Part shown: piece by piece, positions 1-6,066 of the stretch
How positions within the stretch are numbered: position 1 is the stretch's first letter
Layout: every line of letters begins with the position of its first letter
NCBI GenBank assembly: GCA_035258565.1
Contig: DATFXF010000126.1
Coordinates: 1-6,666, forward strand
Length of the DNA stretch: 6,666 nt
From: DATFXF01 sp035258565
Lineage (GTDB): Bacteria > Acidobacteriota > Terriglobia > Acidiferrales > UBA7541
Direction of reading: 5' to 3'
The notes under the pieces: generated by a model
The model's input: the letters and a program-made list of their open reading frames with translations, nothing else
Databases searched by the model: none
Told to the model about the DNA's origin: nothing
Program-made: the position numbers and the translations under genes

Positions 1-107
1 CCCGCCGCAGCATCGAGTAGATACCGCCGTTCTCGAGCCTTCTCGTCTCCCGGCACGATCCTCAGAATCTTCTCGGAATGCGCACGCGCCCGCCAGGGAA
101 GTTTCAT
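1..107 (-). CDS. Partial unrecognised protein, N-terminal 35 codons
   Basis: An open frame runs leftward from an ATG at 107-105 off the edge of the window without a stop. The visible product begins MKLPWRARAHSEKIL and continues with a charged stretch (residues about 20-30, rich in Asp, Glu, Lys and Arg) and then LLDAAA. I do not recognise the family. It looks soluble, with no signal peptide or membrane segment in the visible part. The opposite frame here is Ser/Arg-rich and looks like a shadow. A GAGGAG purine run lies directly against the ATG, which is too close for a normal ribosome binding site. The frame stays open upstream of the ATG, but I see no ATG, GTG or TTG codon in it back to about 190. 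A GTG at codon 18 (56-54) is an alternative start. The gene would be divergent from pheA, with about 110 bp between the two starts. It could also be non-coding. Confidence 0.4.
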   Translation of the reverse strand, partial: MKLPWRARAHSEKILRIVPGDEKARERRYLLDAAA

Positions 108-205
108 CTCCTCGTAGAGGGCTCCACTGGTGACCGCAGGCCGTTCTCTTGCTTGCTTACTGCCGCAAAGGCTTGCGATACAATCTGGCCCATCAAAACA
201 GGGGC

Positions 206-213
206 AGAGGAGA
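206..213 (+). promoter_or_regulatory. Shine-Dalgarno of pheA that decides its GTG start
   Basis: The purine run AGAGGAGA contains the core AGGAG at 208-212. It sits 5 nt before the GTG at 218. This supports the GTG over the in-frame TTG at 149, which has no comparable site and would add 23 residues that do not resemble the family N-terminus. Confidence 0.7.
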
Positions 214-217
214 ATCT

Positions 218-1048
218 GTGAGACGGCTACGGGTGGCCATTCAAGGAGAGCGCGGTTCCTTCAGCGAGGAAGCGGCCACCAAACTCCTGGACAAGCGCAT
301 CTCGGTATTGCCTTGCGCGACGTTTGCCGCGGCCTTCGCGATGCTCCGCGCCGGCCGTGCAGACCGCTGCGTGGTGCCCATCGAGAACACTCTTGCCGGG
401 TCGGTGCATGAGAATTATGACCATCTCCTCGAACAAGGTTTCTGGGTCGAGGCGGAACACAACCTGCGCATCCGCTTGATGCTGATCGCCAGGCGAGGAG
501 TGCCTCTGCGCCATATCCGCCGGGTCTATTCGCATCCGGTAGCGCTGGCGCAGTGCCGCAAGTTTTTCGCCCGGCACGCGCGCCTCGAGTCCGCGCCTAC
601 TTACGACACGGCCGGGAGCGTGAAGATGATTGTCGAGCAGCGCAGCCACGACGCGGCTGCGATCGCCGGGCGCCTCGCCGCTGCCGCGTACGGCGCCCGG
701 ATCCTGGTGCCAGACATCGAAGACCACACCGGAAATTTCACGCGGTTCCTGCTGGTGCGCCGCGCCGCTCGCACGCGGGCAGAGGCGAACAAGACTTCCA
801 TCGTTTTTGCTACCCCAAACATTCCCGGGTCGCTGTTCCGTTGCCTGGGCGTATTCGCGCTTCGCGACATCAATCTGACCAAGATTGAATCCCGGCCTTG
901 GCGTGGCCGCCCCTGGGAGTACTTGTTCTATCTGGATTTCCTCGGTCGCCCAGATACACCGCCCGGCCGCCAGGCGCTCGCACACCTGGGGGAAATGGCC
1001 GATTTTCTGCGCCTTCTGGGTTGCTATCCATCCAGCCGTCGGAATTGA
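218..1048 (+). CDS. pheA: Prephenate dehydratase, stand-alone, with regulatory ACT domain
   Basis: This enzyme converts prephenate to phenylpyruvate, releasing CO2 and water, in cytoplasmic phenylalanine synthesis. From the GTG start it has 276 residues, the usual length for the single-function bacterial form without a fused chorismate mutase. The catalytic domain covers about residues 4-182. It shows the N-terminal VAIQGERGSFS motif, PIENT at 54-58, the SHPxALAQC region at 105-113 and the diagnostic TRF triplet at 175-177 in GNFTRFLLV. The ACT domain covers about 192-270 and carries the phenylalanine-binding ESRP motif at 224-227; the usual GALV motif appears here as GSLF at 204-207. These motifs suggest allosteric feedback inhibition by phenylalanine. 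Position 108 is Val where the family usually has Gln (SHPQALAQC). The gene stands alone on this strand, convergent with the efflux operon, and no other aromatic synthesis gene is visible. The family call is secure. Confidence 0.96.
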   Translation: MRRLRVAIQGERGSFSEEAATKLLDKRISVLPCATFAAAFAMLRAGRADRCVVPIENTLAGSVHENYDHLLEQGFWVEAEHNLRIRLMLIARRGVPLRHIRRVYSHPVALAQCRKFFARHARLESAPTYDTAGSVKMIVEQRSHDAAAIAGRLAAAAYGARILVPDIEDHTGNFTRFLLVRRAARTRAEANKTSIVFATPNIPGSLFRCLGVFALRDINLTKIESRPWRGRPWEYLFYLDFLGRPDTPPGRQALAHLGEMADFLRLLGCYPSSRRN

Positions 1049-1121
1049 GGGAGGCTGCGGCTCCCAGCTCCTCGAGGTCTTCGCCGCGGAATGGTCGCGG
1101 GCAGGAAGAGATTTCGACCTC
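1049..1121. other. Convergent intergenic gap with short inverted repeats, possible terminator region
   Basis: The stop of pheA and the stop of the LolA-like gene face each other across 73 bp. Three inverted repeats are visible: GGGAG/CTCCC (1049-1053 with 1061-1065, 7-nt loop), CCGCG/CGCGG (1084-1088 with 1096-1100, 7-nt loop), and GAGGTC/GACCTC (1074-1079 with 1116-1121), which encloses the second. An 8-bp palindrome CCTCGAGG lies at 1070-1077. No T-run follows any stem on either strand, so this is not a textbook intrinsic terminator. A fold that slows polymerase ahead of Rho-dependent termination is possible. In GC-rich DNA, 5-6 bp stems also arise by chance. Confidence 0.25.
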
Positions 1122-1850
1122 TTATGGTGTGACGGGCTTGGAGAATTTGGCGTCTTCGATCGGGACGTTGTGTTTCACCTCGGACACTCTGATCACATAG
1201 CTCGTCCCCGGAGATTGAGCGCGCACGACGAACGGCAGCTTGATCCCGTCCACATCCCGGTAATTCTCGAGTGTAAGCTCAAACGCGCCGCGGCCCGTCT
1301 CGGTATCGCGCTCGATGACGCTGCGCAGCATCAGTCCGCTCGAAACATCGAAATAAAGCCTGCGCAGGCTCCCGTCGCCCGGATCGGCTTCGATGACGTA
1401 GGTGTCCTGCTCGCCGACCTTCTCCGTGCCCTTAAGCGTCATTTTCGGATAGAGCTCGCGAAGCTTCGTGGCCTGGTGGAAAACCGCGGAGCGCCTGGTG
1501 ACCGACAGCTCCTGGCCGCTTATCTCGCGCACGCCACCCAAGGGGTTGTCCGACCAGGCCGTCCGACCGTCACAGCCTTGCTGAAGCCGTCCCCCTCCCG
1601 GAGTCTCCACGACGATCAGTGACTTGTCCGGTGCCTTGGCGAAAACGGAAACCTGAGCCGTAACACCCTCCGAAGGCGCTTCGAGGGTCCCGGTGGTCAC
1701 GCGGCTCGTGAGCTTCTCGTACGCACCCTTGCCGCCGAGCGCCTGGACGTATTTGGCGAGGATCTGATCAACGGTTGGAGAGGTGGCTTGCGCGGCAGCG
1801 GTTCCCGCAGACGCGACAACCAACAGCGCAGGCAGATAGGTTCGCTTCAA
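1122..1850 (-). CDS. Exported LolA-like (outer membrane lipoprotein-sorting protein-like) protein
   Basis: This is a 242-residue periplasmic protein when read from the TTG at 1850. The start gives a clean signal peptide: MKR, a hydrophobic core PALLVVASAG, and Ala-x-Ala sites with cleavage likely after residue 20 or 22. There is no lipobox cysteine. The mature part opens with VDQILAKYVQALGG and then has alternating short beta-strand segments, a DGRTAWS element near residue 92, and late segments such as LRRLYFDVSSGLMLRS and DGIKLPF. This pattern fits the LolA/LppX-like half-barrel proteins often labelled 'outer membrane lipoprotein-sorting protein' in acidobacterial genomes. Known members of the fold bind lipids or lipoprotein acyl chains; the ligand here is unknown. 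An in-frame ATG at 1871 would add seven residues ahead of the signal peptide and lacks a good ribosome binding site. The gene lies 30 nt after the pump stop and is probably the last gene of the efflux operon. Confidence 0.75.
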   Translation of the reverse strand: MKRTYLPALLVVASAGTAAAQATSPTVDQILAKYVQALGGKGAYEKLTSRVTTGTLEAPSEGVTAQVSVFAKAPDKSLIVVETPGGGRLQQGCDGRTAWSDNPLGGVREISGQELSVTRRSAVFHQATKLRELYPKMTLKGTEKVGEQDTYVIEADPGDGSLRRLYFDVSSGLMLRSVIERDTETGRGAFELTLENYRDVDGIKLPFVVRAQSPGTSYVIRVSEVKHNVPIEDAKFSKPVTP

Positions 1851-1853
1851 GAT

Positions 1854-1862
1854 CTCCTCCTT
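1854..1862 (-). promoter_or_regulatory. Strong Shine-Dalgarno before the TTG start of the LolA-like gene
   Basis: The minus-strand sequence AAGGAGGAG (1862 down to 1854) is an almost perfect anti-SD match. AAGGAGG ends 5 nt before the TTG at 1850-1848. The site lies inside the longer reading frame from the ATG at 1871, which argues that the TTG, not the ATG, is the real start. Confidence 0.75.
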
Positions 1863-1880
1863 CAAACTCATTCTACCCTG

Positions 1881-4800
1881 TTATGACCCCTGCTGCCTTG
1901 GCTCAGCCCGGCCGCTGAAGCTCGCAAACACCGGAAGGAGAAAAAGAATCGCCAGCGTCGCCGTGATCATCCCGCCGACGACTACCCGCGCCAGGGGCTG
2001 CTGCGCCTGCGCGCCGATGCCGCGGGACACCGCGGCCGGCACGAGTCCTAGTCCGGCTGCCAGGCAGGCCAGCATGATGGGGCGCATTTCCAGCAGCGCA
2101 CCCGCGCGGATAGCTGGCTTCAGGGGCATGCCCTTCTTCTGGTAGCGACGAATTCCCATCAGCAAGACGGACGCTGCTAGTGTGGTTACACCCAGGGCGG
2201 AAGCGAACCCGACGGCGGCGGAAATGCTAAACGGTGTGCCGGTCAGCAGCAGTGAAAGAATGCCTCCGATGGCTCCAAAAGGCAGGATGGCTAAAATAAT
2301 GAGCGCGTCGCTTATGGAATTGAACAGGATGTAAAGAAGGGCCACGATAATCGCAAGGCTCAGGGGAATGATGACCGCCAGCCGCCTTAGCTCGGCTCGA
2401 AGACTCTCGTATTCACCGGCCCACTCGTACTGGTAGCCCTCGGGCAAGCGCACCTTCGCCAAGCGGTTCCCCAAGTCCGAGACTGTACCCGCCAGGTCTC
2501 GGCCGCGCACGCTGAACTTAATGGGAATGTAACGACGCCCGTTCTCCCGATAAATCATAAACGCGCCGGGCGCCTCTACTACCCCTGCCACCTGGCCCAA
2601 GGGGACCCGTCCACCTTCGGGTGTGGACAGCAAGATGTTTCGGATGGCCGCAGATGTCTGGCGGAATTCAGGCCGGTAGCGCACCACGAAATCGAAACGC
2701 CGATCACCCTGCAAGATCTGGGTGGCGGCTTGGCCCCCTACCGCGGCCTGGATGGACGCGTTTACGTCCGAAACCAGCAGGCCGTAGCGAGCGGCGGCCT
2801 GGCGGTCCACCGAGACCAGCAATTGCGGCTGTCCTGTCTCCTGGAAGACTGCGAGATCCGCCACCCCTGGGACGCTGGCCATAATGTCGCGGATCTCGCT
2901 TGCCTTGCGCACCAGCAGGCCAAGATCATCACCAAAGAGCTTCAGCGAATTCTCTCCTTTGACCCCAGACATGGCCTCTTCGACATTGTCCTGAATGTTT
3001 TGCGAGAAGTTGAAGACGATTCCGGGAAACTGGGTCAGCTTCTTCTCCATTTCTCGAATCAACTCCGCCTTCGAGAGTCCGCCACGCCACCCACCTGTCG
3101 GCTTGAGCTGGGTAAAGAATTCGATGTTGTTAAAGGTGGTGACATCAGTGCCGTCATCTGGTCGGCCGGTCTGCGAAACCACGTGGGTCACCTCGGGGAA
3201 GGTCCTCAGGATCTTGCGGATTTGATCGCCAAGCTGCGAGGCCGATTCGAACGAGACGTCTTGAGGCAAGGTGGCGCGAATCCACAGGTTTCCCTCCTCG
3301 AGCTTGGGCATGAATTCTCCACCCATTAAGGCGATCAGCGAGTAGGCAACAATGAGCAAGACCCCCCCGATGCCCAGAACCCTCCACCGACGCTCCAGCA
3401 CACCGGGGATCAAGCGCTCGTAGTGGTAGCGCAGCCACCGCACTGGCGGGGCTTCCCCTCCACCCTTCATCCGTGCGGCCTCAGCACCAAATGACGCCAG
3501 GACGGGCGCAATAAACAGGGCAAACACGCGGCCGCCCAGAAGCGCGTACCCGTAGGTAATCGACATCGGGCTGAAAATCTTTCCCGGGACGCCGGTCATG
3601 GTGAAGAGGGGGATGAAGGCGACCAGGATTACCCCGACGGAGAAGAATACCGGCCGCGAAGCCTCGGCCATGGCTTCGGCAATCACTCCGAACACCGGCT
3701 CGTGACTCACTCGAGAACGCAGCCGCCGGTGGATGTGCTCCAGGTCGATCACCGCGGCATCCACGAGGATGCCGAAATCAATCGCGCCCACCGAGATGAG
3801 GTTAGCCGACTGGTTCGTAAGCACCATCATCATGAAGGCGAGGAGAAGAGAGAGCGGAATGGACAGTGCTGCAATCAGCGAAATGCGCAGGTCCCCAAGG
3901 AAAAACAGCAGCAACACCGTCACCAGAAAGAGTCCCAAGAGAACAACTTCCCGGACGGTGCGCGTGGTCAGCTGGATGAGGTCGGTTCGGTCATAGATGG
4001 TGTTCACCCGCATCCCGTGTGGCAGCAGTCCGTTGTTCAAGCGCGCGATCTTCCTTCGCAAGGCTTCCAGTGCCGGGAGTGACTGCTGACCTCGTTGGAG
4101 CAACACGATGCCCTGCACAATGTCGGGGTCGTCGTCCATCCCCACGCGGCCCAGGCGCGGCTGAAAGCCTTCGTGTACTTCAGCGACATTCCCGAGAAAG
4201 ACGGGAACGCTAGTGCGCTCGGCAATGACGATGTTGTGCATATCCTCCAAATTCCTCAGCAGCCCTAACCCGCGCACGTTGACGCTCTGACTGCCCAAGG
4301 TCAGGTAGTTCCCGCCGGCATTGGCATTGCTCGCCGCGATTGCGTTCAGGGTTTGCAGCAGGGTCACGTTGTATTGCAGGAGCTTGCGCGGATCCACCTC
4401 CGCTTGATACTGGCGAGTCGTGCCACCAAACGTGGTGATGTCGATGACACCCGGAACCTGCTTGATTTCCCGACGCACCATCCAATCCTGCGTAGCCTTC
4501 AGCTCATTCAGCGAATAGCTCGCGCCGTCCAGTCGGTAGCGGTAGATCTCTCCAATCGGCGACCAAGGCGACAGCTGGGCGGTGATGCCTTGCGGTAGGG
4601 TCACAAACTGCAACCGGTTGATGACTTCCTGGCGGTCAAGCAGGTAGCTGCTCCCATAGTCGAAATAGAGTTTCACGTCGCTCAAGCCAAACAGGCTGAT
4701 GGAGCGTACGTAATCTAAGTGCGGCATCCCGAACAGCGTGGTCTCAATAGGCACCGTAATCTGGCGTTCCATCTCCTCCGCCGACCAAGCAGGATTCTGC

Positions 4801-4949
4801 GTGATGACCTCCACGAGCGGCGGAGAGGGATCGGGGTAGGCTTCGATGTCCAGGCGGAGAAAGAAATAGATTCCGGCGGCCAGCCAGGCAGCCATAGCCA
4901 GCAGCACCAGGGCGCGATAACGAAGCAGATAGCTGATCAGGCTCCGCAT
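1881..4949 (-). CDS. RND efflux pump, inner-membrane permease, CzcA/CusA (heavy-metal efflux) type
   Basis: A 1022-residue proton-driven transporter, the usual length for the family, that would move substrate from periplasm or inner membrane into an adaptor and outer-membrane channel. The layout is standard: TM1 at about 13-32, a first periplasmic domain to about 335, TM2-TM6 at about 336-488, TM7 at about 522-541, a second periplasmic domain to about 855, and TM8-TM12 at about 857-1010. Family marks include the N-terminal DIEAYPDPSPP region, SPIGEIYRY near 130-138, NFSQ at 647-650 and VKGENS near 663-668. TM4 carries DFGILVD with acids D391, D397 and E404, spaced as the proton-relay acids of CzcA. 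By eye alignment the three copper-binding methionines of CusA fall on R558, N608 and E658, so a Cu/Ag role is not supported. Two oddities are R474 inside TM6 and VTTLAAS at 921-927, where relatives have a VAVLNG-like sequence. It starts 7 nt after the adaptor stop with no clear ribosome binding site. The family is certain; the substrate is not. Confidence 0.93.
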   Translation of the reverse strand: MRSLISYLLRYRALVLLAMAAWLAAGIYFFLRLDIEAYPDPSPPLVEVITQNPAWSAEEMERQITVPIETTLFGMPHLDYVRSISLFGLSDVKLYFDYGSSYLLDRQEVINRLQFVTLPQGITAQLSPWSPIGEIYRYRLDGASYSLNELKATQDWMVRREIKQVPGVIDITTFGGTTRQYQAEVDPRKLLQYNVTLLQTLNAIAASNANAGGNYLTLGSQSVNVRGLGLLRNLEDMHNIVIAERTSVPVFLGNVAEVHEGFQPRLGRVGMDDDPDIVQGIVLLQRGQQSLPALEALRRKIARLNNGLLPHGMRVNTIYDRTDLIQLTTRTVREVVLLGLFLVTVLLLFFLGDLRISLIAALSIPLSLLLAFMMMVLTNQSANLISVGAIDFGILVDAAVIDLEHIHRRLRSRVSHEPVFGVIAEAMAEASRPVFFSVGVILVAFIPLFTMTGVPGKIFSPMSITYGYALLGGRVFALFIAPVLASFGAEAARMKGGGEAPPVRWLRYHYERLIPGVLERRWRVLGIGGVLLIVAYSLIALMGGEFMPKLEEGNLWIRATLPQDVSFESASQLGDQIRKILRTFPEVTHVVSQTGRPDDGTDVTTFNNIEFFTQLKPTGGWRGGLSKAELIREMEKKLTQFPGIVFNFSQNIQDNVEEAMSGVKGENSLKLFGDDLGLLVRKASEIRDIMASVPGVADLAVFQETGQPQLLVSVDRQAAARYGLLVSDVNASIQAAVGGQAATQILQGDRRFDFVVRYRPEFRQTSAAIRNILLSTPEGGRVPLGQVAGVVEAPGAFMIYRENGRRYIPIKFSVRGRDLAGTVSDLGNRLAKVRLPEGYQYEWAGEYESLRAELRRLAVIIPLSLAIIVALLYILFNSISDALIILAILPFGAIGGILSLLLTGTPFSISAAVGFASALGVTTLAASVLLMGIRRYQKKGMPLKPAIRAGALLEMRPIMLACLAAGLGLVPAAVSRGIGAQAQQPLARVVVGGMITATLAILFLLPVFASFSGRAEPRQQGS

Positions 4950-4956
4950 GGCGACT

Positions 4957-6066
4957 CTACTGGGACGCGACTCGCAGAAGGAGGGAGCCTTCGACGACTA
5001 CCGCTTCCCCAGGGCTCAGCCCGGCAGTCACCTCGACGTCGGATTGCAGCGGCTGGCCCAACGTCACCGTCCGCCGCTCGAAGTGCCCCGGGGACTTCTG
5101 CACAAATACGTAAGCCGTATCGCCCTCGCGCAGGATGGCGGAAGTGGGAATCGCGATGCCGGAGAAGGTCGAACGCAGCAGCCGGATCGTGGAAAACATC
5201 TCCGGCTTCAGGCGGTTCTCGGGATTCGTGAGCACGACGCGCAGCTTGGCAGTCCGCGTGGCGGGATCGAGCGCATCCGAGATGGCCACGACGCGCCCGC
5301 TCCAGGCCTGGCTCGAGTAGGCGCTGACAGCAACCTGAGCCGGTGCCCCGACCTTCAGTCCCGCCAGATCCTTTTCATACACATCACCCACGGCCCAGAC
5401 CGTGCTGAGGTCCGCCACGGTGCAAAGCGGCGCCGGAGCGTCGAGCGACTTCGAAAACTCTCCCGGCGCCGCACCAATATCGAGCACAACGCCAGCTCGT
5501 GGCGCCGCGAGCACCAGGTGGTCCGAGGAAGAGTCCGACGCTACCCCCAGGAGGCGGAGACGGCTGCGCGCCCGTTCGAGCTCGGCCTTGGCAATCTCAG
5601 CGTCTGCCTGGGCCTGCCGGTAGTCCTTCTCCGAGAACACCTGATGCTCGAAGAGCAGCGAGGCGCGCTGCGAGGCCTTTTGTTTCACCTCCGCGTCGGC
5701 GAGTGCCTTTTGGTAGTCCGAACGCGCCGCAGAAACCTCACTGCTGTCAAGCCGCGCCAGAATCTGTCCCTTTTTGACGCGGTCTCCGGGGCGTACCTCC
5801 ATGCTCAACAGCCGCCCGCCGACTGGCGGGAATACGCGCACCACCTTCGTGGGGTCGGCCTGGATTCGCCCGGGAACCTCAAGATAGTTGGGGATCTGTT
5901 TCTGCTGAACGGTCAGTATGCGAAGGCCCATCAAATCGGGCCGAAGAACCAACTCGGAGGAGTTAGTCTGAGGGGCCGGCGCTGGTGCCTGCTTTGGCGC
6001 CGAGGAGCCTCCGCAGCCCGCAAGTCCCCCCGCAAGCGCGAAGACAAGGAGTCCGCGGCGTCTCAT
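4957..6066 (-). CDS. RND periplasmic adaptor lipoprotein, HlyD/CzcB-like membrane fusion protein
   Basis: This adaptor links the inner-membrane pump to the outer-membrane channel. From the ATG at 6066 it has 369 residues. The N-terminus has MRRR, a hydrophobic core and the lipobox LAGC, with Cys18 as the predicted acylated residue, followed by an Ala/Pro-rich linker (about 23-34). The first lipoyl half lies at about 70-107 (FPPVGGRLLSM, VRPGDRVKKGQ). A charged alpha-hairpin covers about 108-175, the second lipoyl half about 180-215 (APRAGVV), the beta-barrel about 216-300 (WAVGDVYE, DPATRTAKLR, NRLKPEMF), and the membrane-proximal domain 301-369 (AIPTSAIL). No Met- or His-rich metal-binding segment like that of CusB is seen near the N-terminus. 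The start overlaps the stop of the upstream channel gene as ATGA, so translation is probably coupled. An in-frame start at 6141 would put 25 extra residues before the signal peptide and run deep into the channel gene. Confidence 0.93.
   Translation of the reverse strand: MRRRGLLVFALAGGLAGCGGSSAPKQAPAPAPQTNSSELVLRPDLMGLRILTVQQKQIPNYLEVPGRIQADPTKVVRVFPPVGGRLLSMEVRPGDRVKKGQILARLDSSEVSAARSDYQKALADAEVKQKASQRASLLFEHQVFSEKDYRQAQADAEIAKAELERARSRLRLLGVASDSSSDHLVLAAPRAGVVLDIGAAPGEFSKSLDAPAPLCTVADLSTVWAVGDVYEKDLAGLKVGAPAQVAVSAYSSQAWSGRVVAISDALDPATRTAKLRVVLTNPENRLKPEMFSTIRLLRSTFSGIAIPTSAILREGDTAYVFVQKSPGHFERRTVTLGQPLQSDVEVTAGLSPGEAVVVEGSLLLRVASQ

Noticed and set aside
153..184. Possible pheA promoter with TACAAT at 179-184
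   Set aside because: The -10-like hexamer is fair, but no good -35 lies at the right spacing: TTGCTT at 153-158 is 20 bp away, and TTACTG at 157-162 is a poor match. Not enough to annotate.
149..217. Upstream in-frame TTG start for pheA
   Set aside because: The extra 23 residues do not match the family N-terminus, and the SD at 208-212 points to the GTG at 218.
227..985. Long minus-strand open frame (252 codons) opposite pheA
   Set aside because: It lies antisense to a clear prephenate dehydratase with all family motifs. Its translation is low-complexity and unlike any family, a usual effect of high GC on stop frequency.
885..1622. Plus-strand open frame (245 codons) spanning the end of pheA and opposite the LolA-like gene
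   Set aside because: It crosses the pheA stop in another frame and runs antisense to a protein with a clear signal peptide and fold pattern. No ribosome binding site or family resemblance.
1881..4949. Naming the pump cusA or czcA
   Set aside because: Family membership is clear, but the copper methionines seem replaced and there is no regulator or other metal resistance gene in view to fix the substrate.
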